Source: Nitrospira sp. (lineage in GTDB: Bacteria > Nitrospirota > Nitrospiria > Nitrospirales > Nitrospiraceae). Taken from it: 64,000 nucleotides of DNA. The notes beneath the pieces were generated by a model. It was not told the DNA's origin. It did not search any database and worked only from the letters and a program-made list of their open reading frames with translations. Numbering within the stretch: the stretch's first letter is position 1; every line of letters begins with the position of its first letter. Of this stretch, positions 1 to 9,295 are shown piece by piece. The DNA lies in the NCBI GenBank assembly GCA_029865225.1, contig JAOUHJ010000006.1, positions 16,447 to 80,446 of the forward strand. Direction: 5' to 3'. Made by a program: the position numbers and the translations under genes.

Positions 1-516
1 GGTACGCGTCAGGACCCGATTCTTGTTCCGTAAGAGAAATTCGAGGAGCGCGTATTCTTTATTGGTGAGCGCGATCTCTTTTCCGGCGCGCCAGACGCGA
101 TGAGAAGCCGGATCCAATCTTAGATCGGCCACCTGCAGTTGGACGATTTGTTGTGCACTGCCACGCCGTAGGAGTGCCCGTATTTGTGCCAGCAGTTCCA
201 CGAAGGCGAATGGCTTCGGCAGAAATTGGTCTGCACCGGTATCAAACCCCGAGACCTTATCCTCCACGGTGTTGCGGGCGGTCAGGAGCAACACCGGTGT
301 CATGTTCCCCTTATCGCGAATCCGGCGGCAAAGGGCGAGGCCATCGAGCTTGGGAAGCCCGATGTCGAGAATGAGAAGGTCGTACGCATTGTGTAACGCG
401 AGTTCCAACCCCTCTTCACCATCGGTTGCCACGTCAACCGCGTATTGCTCTTCTTTCAACCCTTTTCGGATGAATTGCGCGAGATCCGCATCATCTTCAA
501 CTAAGAGAATTCGCAT
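1..516 (-). CDS. OmpR/PhoB-family response regulator, 3' end cut by window
   Basis: Reading the minus strand from the ATG at 516 gives 172 codons without a stop, running off the window. The first ~115 residues are a receiver domain: acidic pair E7/D8/D9, phospho-acceptor D51 in LLILDIGLP, the conserved Thr in LLLTA and Lys in FLPKPF. After a short linker the start of an OmpR-type winged-helix DNA-binding domain is visible (LTNKEYALLEFLLRN). Members of this family are phosphorylated by a sensor histidine kinase and bind promoters; the kinase would be expected just outside the window. It is transcribed in the same direction as the two genes to its right, but 71 bases separate it from them. The target regulon cannot be seen. 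Confidence 0.9.
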   Translation of the reverse strand, partial: MRILLVEDDADLAQFIRKGLKEEQYAVDVATDGEEGLELALHNAYDLLILDIGLPKLDGLALCRRIRDKGNMTPVLLLTARNTVEDKVSGFDTGADQFLPKPFAFVELLAQIRALLRRGSAQQIVQLQVADLRLDPASHRVWRAGKEIALTNKEYALLEFLLRNKNRVLTRT

Positions 517-587
517 GGCTCTCCTTGCACCTTACCGCGACCGCTGGCACTCTCAATGAGACCAGACGGCGACCTGGACCCTGTTGG

Positions 588-1205
588 TCAACAAAGACCG
601 CTCTTGCAGTCCGTGACGACAAGGTTTGTGGCTTTCTCGCCGGTGTCCAGCTCCAGGGTTGCCCAAGCAATTCCACTCTGAGATGCATCCTGGTGTGCCC
701 CGGAACCTCCCTCGAGAAGGCTGACTATATAATAGCGTCCAGCGGGAAGTTTCGTGAACCAAAAGTGACCAGTGGGATTGGCTCGGGTTGTGCGGAGATA
801 GGGGACAAGGCGTTTTTCGGTCAACAGTTGGGACAGAACATCTCGAAGGCAGTCAACTGATGACGTAGGAACAGCGGAATTATCGGGAAACGATACGACA
901 CTGTGAGAGGGGCAGGCGGTCACGCGCACATATCGGTCAAACCAGTCCCGGGTATAGGGTATTCGCGGAATCAAATAGACCGGTACACCGGCCTGCGTGA
1001 CGGCCTTGCCGGAGGGTGAGCTGAGGAACACTTGGCCGGTTGCCGCTCCCCGCCCCTTGGGCTTGTAGGAGAAGAGCTCTTTCTCATTCAGTGCGGGGGG
1101 ATTTGCTGGAGGCGGCTCGGCTGCTGGTCCCGATGGATCAGAAAAGATGCTGATCATCAGACAGCAGGCGAACCACCAACGGAGCGTGACCTGAGGCCGA
1201 ATCAT
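588..1205 (-). CDS. Secreted hypothetical protein, carboxypeptidase-regulatory-like fold
   Basis: A 205-residue protein with a short basic start and a hydrophobic segment (WWFACCLMISIFS) typical of an export signal, followed by a Pro/Ala-rich linker. The remaining ~150 residues read like a single beta-sandwich of the carboxypeptidase regulatory/transthyretin type (GQVFLSS, GVPVYLIPR, HFWFTKLPAGRYYIVS), a fold common in surface proteins and not enzymatic by itself. Its ATG overlaps the stop of the upstream ferredoxin-thioredoxin reductase gene (ATGA at 1202-1205), so the two are translationally coupled. Function is unknown. Confidence 0.7.
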   Translation of the reverse strand: MIRPQVTLRWWFACCLMISIFSDPSGPAAEPPPANPPALNEKELFSYKPKGRGAATGQVFLSSPSGKAVTQAGVPVYLIPRIPYTRDWFDRYVRVTACPSHSVVSFPDNSAVPTSSVDCLRDVLSQLLTEKRLVPYLRTTRANPTGHFWFTKLPAGRYYIVSLLEGGSGAHQDASQSGIAWATLELDTGEKATNLVVTDCKSGLC

Positions 1206-1642
1206 GTCGGGGAGGCTGGGGCCGCTGGCGACTCGTCAGATACGAGTCGAGATGGGATGGCCTTATGCTTGAGGGCGCGACCTTTCTCTGGTGTCGGATC
1301 GGTGACGACACCATAGACCTCGCGTCCCTCGTGGCCTTCCGGCAAATATTCCGTGATCGGCATCCCATCTTCGCGAACAAAGAGGAGGCAGTGACAGTAC
1401 TTGTAGATCTGCATTTCGTCGCAGGCACAGATCCAACGTCGGAGCTTGGCTTCGGCTTGTTTGTCCTGATAGAAATTGCACGGACAGAGGGGCTTCCCCA
1501 GTTCATCAATGTGCATCGCCAACCCGTTGACGACCGCCTCGGTCACAGCGGAGTTAGGATGCATGGTGGTTCCGCTCTTCTCTGCAAACCCTTCCACAAA
1601 CTTTCGTATTTTCTCAAGGCTTTCCTGTGTTGGCTCAGCCAT
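1202..1642 (-). CDS. ftrB: Ferredoxin:thioredoxin reductase catalytic subunit
   Basis: 146 residues with the exact cysteine signature of the catalytic chain: CPC, 16 residues, CAC, 8 residues, CHC. These cysteines hold the 4Fe-4S cluster and the redox-active disulfide with which electrons from ferredoxin reduce thioredoxin. No variable subunit is adjacent, as in many non-phototrophic bacteria. The C-terminal ~30 residues are an Ala/Pro-rich tail. It lies upstream of, and overlaps by 4 bases, a secreted protein gene; it is divergent from the norD-like gene, so the ~108-base gap 1643-1750 should hold both promoters. Confidence 0.9.
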   Translation of the reverse strand: MAEPTQESLEKIRKFVEGFAEKSGTTMHPNSAVTEAVVNGLAMHIDELGKPLCPCNFYQDKQAEAKLRRWICACDEMQIYKYCHCLLFVREDGMPITEYLPEGHEGREVYGVVTDPTPEKGRALKHKAIPSRLVSDESPAAPASPT

Positions 1643-1750
1643 AGACCTCCTCCTACGAGCGATGAAAGGCAGATCCGCTAGTTTACAAGGGGAATTCGCT
1701 TCTTTACAATCCGACTCTTCGGTCGGCTCTCATAACCAAATCTGACACAC

Positions 1751-4735
1751 ATGTCCATTCAGCAGATCTTGCACCAACGGCTGGCTTCCGAATTGGGCAA
1801 ACAAATTGCGGAGGCACTCATGACTCGGTTGCCTCAGGCCACGGGTCGACCGGATGCGGAGGAGCAAGTCTTGACCCTGCTGGATGAACTGCACCAATTA
1901 TCAGGGAAAACAGCCACCGCGGCGATCGAGGCACTTCCTGAATTGGACCGGCGCGCCAGGTTGGGGGATATCCTCCTATGGCTTGACCTTGGGGTGGCCT
2001 TAGCTGAGTCGTCAGGCGCATCCGCGCTCAAATATTTTAAAGATAGCCCCTTGTTGCTTGGGCTCATCGAACCGGCTAGTGCGCGGGTTGAGGTCCTGAC
2101 GATCAGTCTGGAACTGGCTGAGCAAGACGCCAACGTCGCCCTCGAATACCTTCGGCATGCTCCGCAGATTCTCTCAGAAGTCCCCACGATTCACTTGCGC
2201 CCCTGGCTCGACGTCGGCATGGAACTCACGCAAGTCAACGTGGTCGTGGGTCTCGAGTTCATCAGACACATCTCCAAGCTTGCCTCCGTGCTGCCGGTAG
2301 AGAGCGTACGGGACTGGGCCACCGTGGGCATGAAATTGATTGTGCCGAACAGCCTGGGGAAGCCGGACTATGTGGCGACCATGGAGTTTCTCAGGACCAG
2401 CCCCTCCATTCTTGAACAGATAGAACAGCCGACCGTTCGTGCCAAAGTCGTCTCCCTCTGCCTCTTGTTGGCCGAGCGATCTCCGGAATACAGCATCGCC
2501 TGGCTTGCGGATTCACCCAATCTCCTACGCGCAGTACCGTCGGAGGTATGGCGGATCAAGCTGTTGCAGTACGGGTCCCTGCTGGCCGAGAAGCATGTGG
2601 AGGCGACCATCGGCTATCTACATCGTGCGCCGGAACTGGTCCAACTGCTGGGGGACGGGCCTGAGGCCGTCTCAAAATTTGAGAACTGGTTCACGACTGG
2701 AATGGAAGTACTGGCCTATAGTCCGGACGCAGCACGCGCCTTTTTTGCAGTCGAGTCCCAGAAAGCGCTGGCCTCGGTTGAGCAGGCCTTAAGTGGGGTG
2801 CCGTTTCGACAGGTCGCGCGAAGGATCAAATTGTTTGTCCAGGGACTCTGCGGAACCGATGTGGCCGTGAGGGCGCTTCCGGATTCCGTGATGGCTCCAG
2901 TCCGAGCGACGGTCAGCGCAGACGGAAGGTCCATTTCTTTGCCGGCGCTGCTTCGTCGGTATCCGACAGCTGCGGAGAATGAGCGCCTCTACTTCGTGAT
3001 GGCGGCGCACGAAGCCGGGCATTTGGAATTCGGCACCTATCGGCTTACGCTCGATAGGCTCGCCGATCTGGTCGATACCGTACGAAAGCGTTACGGTCGA
3101 TCCAGTGAGGCCAGACCCGACACGCTTAATGCTTTGTTTCAGCTTTACCCTCAGGCACTCCTCGTCAGGGATCTCTGGGTCGTACTGGAAGATGCTCGTA
3201 TCGAGTGCCTGTTGCAAGCTGAGTATCCTGGTCTTCGGCGTGATCTGGCACGGTTGGCCGCCGAATCCATCACCCCGCGTGATCCCTCTCAAGGGGTGAC
3301 GGTCAAGGAAGTGGTCATCGACTGCCTCTTGAGGCTTTCGACAGGCGAAACCGAAGCTGCTGCAGTCCCCCAGGCGGTGAAGGAGGAAGTCTCCATCCTC
3401 TGGGGCATGAGCCAGGCCGTTCTGAAGACGACGGCCACGGCGGAGGACGTCGTTCGCGTGGTCGACGCCGTGTATGTGAAATTGGAAGAACTCTTGGCGG
3501 CTCGTGGGGAGATGATCACTGTCGAACGAGACGAAGAGCCAAAAGATGGACAAGGGGAGCAACCCTCACCTACGCAGCTAGGCGATCAATACCGCCCAGT
3601 GACCGATGTGGCCTATCGTGGCTCGATGAATCCGGAGTTCATCACATGGAGCCAGGAACAGCTCGAACAACAGTCGGAGCCTCCGGCCCACTCTGAGAAT
3701 GCTTCGATAGGAAATCCCCGACGCGGTCAGGAACCCAGAGGCAACGAGCGCTTAAGCGAGGGGCGATCCTTGCCGTCCTTGGTCGAAGATAGCGTGGCTG
3801 TCGAACCCGGTGCCCAATCGAGACAAGACATCCTGACGCACGAAGGACAGACGGTGCTGTACCACGAGTGGGACCATCGGATTGACGATTACCGGATGAA
3901 TTGGAGCCGTGTCAGGGAAGGCCCCGCGGATATCGGATCCGATGAGTTCGTCACGGCGACGTTGGCGGCGCAGCGGAGTGCCGTCCGGTCGCTCCGGCGG
4001 TTTTTTGAGGGGTTGCGTCCTCCTGCGTTTCGACGCGTTACTGGGCAACCGGACGGGGACGAGGTTGATCTCGATGCGGTGGTTCGTCGAGCCGGAGAGC
4101 AACGAGCTGGCAGGGAAGGCGATGATCGGATCTACATCCGTCGAGAAAAGCGTGAGCGCGATGTGGCCGTGGCATTTCTTGTCGATGTGAGTGGATCGAC
4201 CAGCCGGACCCTCGACCATGGGCGTCGAGTGATCGATGTGGAAAAAGAAGGACTGGTGCTCCTCTGTGAAGCACTGGAAGCCGTTGGCGATCAATATGGA
4301 CTGTATGCCTACTCCGGCCAGGGACGTGGTATGGTCGACTTTCTCACGGTCAAGGATTTTGACGAGCGGCTTGGCGCTTCGACCGCCCATCGGCTGGGAG
4401 GCCTGACCCCCCGTCATCAGAATCGCGATGGAGCGGCGATACGACACGCTACAACCAAGTTACTAAGGCGCGACGCAAAGAACCGTATCCTCATGCTGTT
4501 GAGTGACGGACGACCGTTGGACGATGGCTACAAGGATGACTATGCGCTGGAAGATACGAAGATGGCTCTGCGCGAGGCGCGAGTGCGGGGAGTGGAGGCT
4601 TTTTGTGTGACGATTGATCGGGAAGCGGAAAACTATCTCGGCCGCATGTATGCCGACACGCGGTATTGCGTCGTCAGCACTGTCGAAGCCCTTCCCTCCA
4701 AGCTGCCTCGTATTTACCGGCAATTGACGGCGTAA
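1751..4735 (+). CDS. norD: NorD/CbbO-like VWA-domain protein
   Basis: A 994-residue protein. Residues ~50-370 hold about seven repeats of ~40 residues of the pattern 'leucine-rich helix ... YLR/FLR..P.ll', an alpha-helical solenoid. Near residue 420 is an HEAGH (HExxH-type) motif, found in this family, and the C-terminal ~190 residues form a von Willebrand factor A domain with the MIDAS motif DVSGSTS starting at D812 and a later LLSDGRP. A long acidic, low-complexity linker separates the parts. NorD and CbbO proteins work with MoxR-type AAA+ ATPases to insert metals or remodel enzymes such as nitric oxide reductase or Rubisco; no such ATPase or target is in this window, so its client is unknown. 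Much longer than classical NorD (~600-650 aa) because of the solenoid. Confidence 0.8.
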   Translation: MSIQQILHQRLASELGKQIAEALMTRLPQATGRPDAEEQVLTLLDELHQLSGKTATAAIEALPELDRRARLGDILLWLDLGVALAESSGASALKYFKDSPLLLGLIEPASARVEVLTISLELAEQDANVALEYLRHAPQILSEVPTIHLRPWLDVGMELTQVNVVVGLEFIRHISKLASVLPVESVRDWATVGMKLIVPNSLGKPDYVATMEFLRTSPSILEQIEQPTVRAKVVSLCLLLAERSPEYSIAWLADSPNLLRAVPSEVWRIKLLQYGSLLAEKHVEATIGYLHRAPELVQLLGDGPEAVSKFENWFTTGMEVLAYSPDAARAFFAVESQKALASVEQALSGVPFRQVARRIKLFVQGLCGTDVAVRALPDSVMAPVRATVSADGRSISLPALLRRYPTAAENERLYFVMAAHEAGHLEFGTYRLTLDRLADLVDTVRKRYGRSSEARPDTLNALFQLYPQALLVRDLWVVLEDARIECLLQAEYPGLRRDLARLAAESITPRDPSQGVTVKEVVIDCLLRLSTGETEAAAVPQAVKEEVSILWGMSQAVLKTTATAEDVVRVVDAVYVKLEELLAARGEMITVERDEEPKDGQGEQPSPTQLGDQYRPVTDVAYRGSMNPEFITWSQEQLEQQSEPPAHSENASIGNPRRGQEPRGNERLSEGRSLPSLVEDSVAVEPGAQSRQDILTHEGQTVLYHEWDHRIDDYRMNWSRVREGPADIGSDEFVTATLAAQRSAVRSLRRFFEGLRPPAFRRVTGQPDGDEVDLDAVVRRAGEQRAGREGDDRIYIRREKRERDVAVAFLVDVSGSTSRTLDHGRRVIDVEKEGLVLLCEALEAVGDQYGLYAYSGQGRGMVDFLTVKDFDERLGASTAHRLGGLTPRHQNRDGAAIRHATTKLLRRDAKNRILMLLSDGRPLDDGYKDDYALEDTKMALREARVRGVEAFCVTIDREAENYLGRMYADTRYCVVSTVEALPSKLPRIYRQLTA

Positions 4736-4748
4736 TCAGGTATTGCGT

Positions 4749-5156
4749 ATGACAGACTCGATTGGAAAGCCTCAGGTTCCCGCATGGTTATATAAGCTTT
4801 TCACGGGCCACCAATATCCCTACGTCCGTCGCTTAGCCAAGTTCGGACAGACGGTGAAACCCGGTGAAGACCGTCCTGAACCGACGAAGGACATGATCGA
4901 GACCAAGTTCTGGGAGATCTATCCTCGATGTCGACTAAAAATATTGCAGGAAGTGAAGGAGGGGATGATCGTGGTCTTTCATGACTTGGGCGAATACTCA
5001 CCCGGTGGGTACCAGGAGCTGGTCGACAATCCAGAGGTGTTTCTGGCAAATACTTTCGGCAAGAAAAAGATCAAGGTCAATTTTTACGACGGGGAGAATT
5101 TCGTCTGTACCATCAACTTCAAGGTTGGGGGTTGGACTGAGCACGAACATGCGTGA
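4749..5156 (+). CDS. Hypothetical protein downstream of norD-like gene
   Basis: A soluble protein of 135 residues from the ATG at 4749; an in-frame TTG six bases earlier is possible but less likely, since an AGG at 4738 spaces better with the ATG. It starts 13 bases after the norD-like stop and is probably co-transcribed. No signal peptide, membrane segment or cysteine motif is visible. The C-terminal half (NTFGKKKIKVNFYDGENFVCTINFKVGGW) looks like a small beta domain. I do not recognise the family; co-transcription suggests a role with the VWA protein. Confidence 0.7.
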   Translation: MTDSIGKPQVPAWLYKLFTGHQYPYVRRLAKFGQTVKPGEDRPEPTKDMIETKFWEIYPRCRLKILQEVKEGMIVVFHDLGEYSPGGYQELVDNPEVFLANTFGKKKIKVNFYDGENFVCTINFKVGGWTEHEHA

Positions 5157-5225
5157 GGGGTTTAGAGTGAAGCGTACAGGGATATTGCGCTTCACGTCTC
5201 ACGTTTCACGTTTTATGAGGTAGTC

Positions 5226-6167
5226 ATGATGACACGACCGAAAATTACGGTGGTAGGAGCCGGGAACGTCGGAGGGACGACGGCGCAGCGATTAGCCGAG
5301 AAAGATTGCTACGACGTGGTACTGATCGATATTGCGAAGGGAGTCCCGCAGGGGAAGGCGCTCGATATTTCCCAAGCCGGGCCTGTTTGCGGGTACAACT
5401 CCCGAGTCGTCGGCACGAACGGGTATGAGGAAACCGCCGGATCGTCCATTGCCGTGATCACCTCCGGTATGCCGAGAAAGCCCGGCATGAGTCGCGACGA
5501 GTTATTGGCGACGAATGCGAAGATCGTGAAATCGGTTGTCACCGAGCTGGTGTCTCGATCACCGGAGATCATCCTGATCCTTGTGACCAATCCATTGGAT
5601 GCCATGGTGCATGTCGCACGGATGGTCAGCGGCCTCCCCAAATCGAGAATCATCGGCATGGCCGGTGTGCTGGATTCTGCGAGAATGCGGACATTTATCG
5701 CTGGCGAACTGAATGTGCCCGTGACCGACGTGGAAGCCATGGTCTTGGGCGGGCATGGGGATACGATGGTGCCTCTCCCACGCTATACGACCGTGAAGGG
5801 ACAGCCCGTATCGGAACTCATGTCGAAGGAGAAATTGGACGCCATCGTCAAGCGTACACGCGACGGAGGGGCTGAAATCGTGGGTCTCTTGAAAACGGGT
5901 AGTGCGTTTTATGCACCGTCCGCTTCGGCTGTCGCCATGGTGGAAGCGATCCACAAGGATCAGAAGCAGGTGATGCCCTGCGCCGTGCTGTGCGAAGGGG
6001 AATATGGACTCAAGAATGTCATCGTCGGCGTGCCGGTAAAAATTGGCCGTGGCGGCGCTGAGGAGATCATGGAATATGAGCTGACCAGCGACGAGCGGGC
6101 GGCGTTGGAAACGTCGGCCAACGCGGTTCGTGAACTCTGTAGCACTGTGGATCGACTGATGGCCTAA
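5226..6167 (+). CDS. mdh: Malate dehydrogenase (lactate-dehydrogenase-like type)
   Basis: 313 residues catalysing NAD-dependent malate/oxaloacetate interconversion in the TCA cycle (reductive or oxidative). The Rossmann start [10 protein letters not shown], the NAD-discriminating aspartate in VLIDIAKG, the substrate-loop Arg pair in [17 protein letters not shown], the Arg in [11 protein letters not shown] and the catalytic His in [10 protein letters not shown] are all present. The double Arg and Met of MPRKPGM mark malate rather than lactate specificity. Two start codons are in tandem (5226 and 5229) behind GAGG. Single-gene unit, followed by a 12-bp inverted repeat. Confidence 0.96.
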   Translation: MMTRPKITVVGAGNVGGTTAQRLAEKDCYDVVLIDIAKGVPQGKALDISQAGPVCGYNSRVVGTNGYEETAGSSIAVITSGMPRKPGMSRDELLATNAKIVKSVVTELVSRSPEIILILVTNPLDAMVHVARMVSGLPKSRIIGMAGVLDSARMRTFIAGELNVPVTDVEAMVLGGHGDTMVPLPRYTTVKGQPVSELMSKEKLDAIVKRTRDGGAEIVGLLKTGSAFYAPSASAVAMVEAIHKDQKQVMPCAVLCEGEYGLKNVIVGVPVKIGRGGAEEIMEYELTSDERAALETSANAVRELCSTVDRLMA

Positions 6168-6171
6168 GGTA

Positions 6172-6237
6172 GTCATTGGTCAATAGTCATCGGTTAAAGA
6201 AATGACGTAGGACTCTTCCTCACCCTTGACCAATGAC
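6172..6237. repeat. Inverted repeat after mdh
   Basis: GTCATTGGTCAA (6172-6183) is exactly repeated in inverted orientation at 6226-6237, with 42 bases between. There is no T-tract, so it is more likely a small dispersed intergenic repeat than a Rho-independent terminator. Confidence 0.6.
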
Positions 6238-6328
6238 ATGTGACCATCCGGCTCGCTTGACATTAAGAGAAACGCTGTCGTACAGAGATTAGATTAGGCA
6301 GTCAACCGTTTTTGAAGAGAGGGGAGTT

Positions 6329-6916
6329 ATGAAATTTCTTGAGGATCCGATGCAGACGATGTGGGCGGGATTTGCCCTCACCGTTGTGTTGATAATGATA
6401 TATCTGGGGTTAACGGGCATTGGCGCTGGCGAGGCTGATTGGGGCCAGATGATCCTTCGCTGGGTGCACTTCCTGGCTGGGATCACGTGGATCGGGCTTT
6501 TGTATTTCTTTAACCTGATCAATGCCGCCTTCTTGAAGAGCCTGGATGGGCCGACGAAGAACATCGTGATTCCGAAGCTCATGCCGGCAGCGCTCAATTG
6601 GTTCCGACACGGAGCCACCGTGACTGTCGTGGCCGGGGTGCTCTTGTATGGTCACATGTACCACAAGGGTGGAACGGGAGCCGTAGCCTTGGCGATCGGT
6701 GGGTTGCTCGGCATTATCATGATGGGCAACGTCCATGGCATCATCTGGCCGAACCAGAAGAAGATTATTGCCGCTGTCACCGCGGCTGGGCAGGGAACAC
6801 CTGCGCCGCCGGAAATGGCGCAATGGGGACGCACAGCCTTGCTGGCCTCACGTGTGAATTTCCTGCTCTCGATTCCCATGCTGTTCTTCATGGGAGCCGG
6901 CAGTCACTTCAGATAA
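6329..6916 (+). CDS. PuuD-type (urate-oxidase N-terminal domain) membrane protein
   Basis: 195 residues with about four to five hydrophobic membrane helices (residues ~10-30, 48-68, 92-110, 115-135, 168-188). The sequence resembles the membrane domain of cytochrome-containing urate hydroxylase PuuD (WVHFLAGITWIGLLYFFN, with conserved histidines in RWVHF, FRHG and GNVHG that could bind heme). The cytochrome c domain of full-length PuuD is absent, so urate oxidation should not be assumed; a heme-binding electron-transfer membrane protein is the safer reading. The start has a strong GAGGGGAG ribosome site. A perfect hairpin terminator follows. Confidence 0.7.
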   Translation: MKFLEDPMQTMWAGFALTVVLIMIYLGLTGIGAGEADWGQMILRWVHFLAGITWIGLLYFFNLINAAFLKSLDGPTKNIVIPKLMPAALNWFRHGATVTVVAGVLLYGHMYHKGGTGAVALAIGGLLGIIMMGNVHGIIWPNQKKIIAAVTAAGQGTPAPPEMAQWGRTALLASRVNFLLSIPMLFFMGAGSHFR

Positions 6917-6926
6917 AGCCTAATTT

Positions 6927-6962
6927 CCCTTGCCAGTGAGCTGAGCTCACCGGCAAGGGTTT
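6927..6962 (+). terminator. Rho-independent terminator after the PuuD-like gene
   Basis: CCCTTGCC (6927-6934) and GGCAAGGG (6952-6959) enclose a second stem GTGAGC/GCTCAC with a TGA loop, followed by TTT. The arms give a long near-perfect hairpin ten bases after the stop codon. Confidence 0.8.
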
Positions 6963-7137
6963 CAATTGCAACGTACCCGTTTACAGTCCCCTGCCCCTCT
7001 CTACCTAGCCTCTCACTAGGCCCCCTAGTCCTAACCGCTTGAGATTCAGGCCCATTTACAACAAGTTGCCTTGACGGAGGAAGAGGTGGGGCCGTATAGT
7101 ACGGGCTCAACCTTGAGAGGTTTTTAACAGGATAGCT

Positions 7138-8442
7138 ATGTCTACGGCCGCTGAACCACGACTTGTTCAACAGATCGAAGGGGCTCCTTGGGAGATCGAG
7201 GGGTATCTCAAGGTCGGTGGCTATGATGCCTGGAAGCGTTGTGTGATGGAGCGGAACGCTGGTCAAGTGATTGATGAGCTGAAGAAATCCGGTCTGCGAG
7301 GTCGTGGTGGCGCAGGATTTCCAACAGGCATCAAGTGGGACAAAGTCCTCAATCACCGGGTGAAAGAGCGCTATTTTGTCTGTAATGCCGGGGAACACGA
7401 ACCGGGTACGTTCAAGGACCGCCAGCTATTGAAGACGTTGCCTCACCAATTGATCGAGGGCTGTTTGATCGCGTCCTACACGGTGCAAGCGAAGGCGTCC
7501 TTCATTTACGTGAATCATGAATACCATGAAGAACAGCAGAATCTGAAAAAGGCGTTGGCCCAAGCAAAAGAACGGGGCCTCCTCGGGAAGAACGTGCTTG
7601 GCAGCGGGTTTGATATTGAGCTGGAAATCTTTGACGGCCATGGTAGCTACGTGGCCGGTGAAGAAACGGCGATGCTCGAGTCTATGCAAGGCCGACCGGC
7701 CATGCCGAGGCAAAAGCCCCCGTTCTATCCCACGGACTTCGGCCTCTATGGCAAGCCAACGCTCGTCAATAACGTGGAGACGCTTTGTAACATCCCGCGG
7801 ATTCTCTACAAGGGCGCCTCGTGGTTCACGCAGGTGGGCACGGAGAAATGTCCCGGCACGATGATGTTTTCACTCAGTGGCTCGGTCAATCGGCCCGGGG
7901 TGTATGAAATGCCGATGGGGGTGACGATCCGCGATTTGATCGAGCAATGCGGTGGCGGCGTGCCTAATGGCCGTAAGATCAAAGCGGTCTTTCCAGGCGG
8001 CCCGGCGTTCTCCATGGTCACGGCGGATCAGCTGGATTTGCCAATGGACTTTGATTCGTTGAAGAAGGCTGGCACAGGGTTGGGGTCGGCCGGGGTGATC
8101 GTCGTCGACGATGCGAGCTGCATGGTGGCCAAGACGCTGCACTATTCCAATTTTTTCAAGAACGAGAGTTGCGGTCAGTGCCCTCCCTGTCGGATGGGAA
8201 CGATGAACCTCGCCGCACTGATGACGAAGATTGAGGCGGGCCAGGGCACGCAGAAAGATCTCGACAGCATGCTTCAGCTCTGTGGGTTTGTGAAAGGGAC
8301 CGGATACTGTACGCTGGTCACCGGTGCATCGGTATTGGTGCAAAGCAGTCTCAAATTATTCCGGCAGGAATACGAGGATCATATCCGGCTGCAACGCTGT
8401 CCCTACAAGGAAGTCCCGGCCGGAGTCGCCGCACAGTTATAG
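7138..8442 (+). CDS. nuoF: NADH-quinone oxidoreductase NuoF-like subunit (51 kDa)
   Basis: 434 residues with the FMN/NADH-binding region RGRGGAGFPTG (~57-67) and NAGEHEPGTFKDR, the second glycine-rich stretch YVAGEETAML, and the C-terminal 4Fe-4S ligands ESCGQCPPCRMG plus a distal Cys. It is the NADH-oxidising flavoprotein of complex I or of a related NAD(P)-linked oxidoreductase. Here nuoE and nuoG are not adjacent; instead a 2Fe-2S ferredoxin gene follows after 8 bases, so it may pass electrons to or from that ferredoxin instead of a membrane complex. Confidence 0.88.
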   Translation: MSTAAEPRLVQQIEGAPWEIEGYLKVGGYDAWKRCVMERNAGQVIDELKKSGLRGRGGAGFPTGIKWDKVLNHRVKERYFVCNAGEHEPGTFKDRQLLKTLPHQLIEGCLIASYTVQAKASFIYVNHEYHEEQQNLKKALAQAKERGLLGKNVLGSGFDIELEIFDGHGSYVAGEETAMLESMQGRPAMPRQKPPFYPTDFGLYGKPTLVNNVETLCNIPRILYKGASWFTQVGTEKCPGTMMFSLSGSVNRPGVYEMPMGVTIRDLIEQCGGGVPNGRKIKAVFPGGPAFSMVTADQLDLPMDFDSLKKAGTGLGSAGVIVVDDASCMVAKTLHYSNFFKNESCGQCPPCRMGTMNLAALMTKIEAGQGTQKDLDSMLQLCGFVKGTGYCTLVTGASVLVQSSLKLFRQEYEDHIRLQRCPYKEVPAGVAAQL

Positions 8443-8450
8443 GGGACACG

Positions 8451-8786
8451 ATGCCACGAGTGACCTTCCTCCATTCAAACGGGCGTAGCGGAGAGGTGGA
8501 GGAGAACATTTCGCTGCTTGATGCGGCAAAGGAAGTGGGGTTTCGATTGAACCACGACTGCGGAGGGAATGCCTCCTGCACGACCTGCCGCGTGGAAGTT
8601 CAGGCAGGGTACGAGCACCTCTCGGAAATAGATTTCGACGAACAAGACCTACTGGATCGCGAGGCATTGACCGACCCGCAGCATCGCCTGGCCTGCCAGG
8701 CGCGTGTGTTGGGTGATGTCGTTGTGCGTGTTCCAGAAGCCAAATGGGAGAACCAAAAGACTACGACGACCGAGGCGTGGGGTTGA
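8451..8786 (+). CDS. 2Fe-2S ferredoxin
   Basis: 111 residues with the plant/adrenodoxin-type cluster motif C-G-G-N-A-S-C-T-T-C (residues ~36-45) and the fourth ligand in RLACQARV (~82). Soluble one-electron carrier. The gene starts 8 bases after the NuoF-like gene, so the two products probably act together as an NADH:ferredoxin module; this partnership is inferred from position only. The C-terminal tail (KWENQKTTTTEAWG) is an extension beyond the domain. Confidence 0.9.
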   Translation: MPRVTFLHSNGRSGEVEENISLLDAAKEVGFRLNHDCGGNASCTTCRVEVQAGYEHLSEIDFDEQDLLDREALTDPQHRLACQARVLGDVVVRVPEAKWENQKTTTTEAWG

Positions 8787-8866
8787 TATTCGAGGAAGAG
8801 GTGTTAGACTAACAACTTAGCTAGCCCGCTCGTGCGGGATAGACTGATCCATAGAGGAGGACAACA

Positions 8867-9187
8867 ATGGTTACCATTACGCCGGTGGCGGAACAGAAGA
8901 TCAAGGAACTGATGGCCGAGGAAAAAGATGTAGTTGGGTTGCGCGTCTACGTGCGTGGCGGTGGCTGCCACGGCTATCAGTACGGGATGGCGTTCGAATC
9001 CAAAATGGCCGAGGACGATACCATCATCGAAAAGGGCGATGTGAAGCTCATCATGGATTCACAGAGCGCTCCCTTGCTGCAGGGCGCTGAAGTCGACTAC
9101 GTGGACAGTGTGCAAGGCTCCGGCTTCTCGATCAAGAATCCACAAGCCAAAACGACGTGCGGCTGCGGCAGCTCATTCAGCGCCTAA
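8867..9187 (+). CDS. erpA: A-type iron-sulfur cluster carrier (ErpA/IscA family)
   Basis: 106 residues, the normal family length. The three conserved cysteines are present: one in RGGGCHGYQYG (residue ~34) and the C-terminal pair in CGCGSSF (~99-101). These proteins receive Fe-S clusters from the scaffold and insert them in target enzymes. A strong GAGGAGG ribosome site precedes the ATG. The upstream neighbours are Fe-S proteins, which fits a maturation role. IscA, ErpA and SufA cannot be separated from sequence alone. Confidence 0.9.
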   Translation: MVTITPVAEQKIKELMAEEKDVVGLRVYVRGGGCHGYQYGMAFESKMAEDDTIIEKGDVKLIMDSQSAPLLQGAEVDYVDSVQGSGFSIKNPQAKTTCGCGSSFSA

Positions 9188-9295
9188 GCGTGGCTACAGT
9201 TGCCGTAGGAATATCGGCACCGGACCTCCAGGCTGGGATTGCTTGAACCACAAGCAGTTCCAGCCGCTTATTTCACTCCAAGAGAACCAGCTCGT

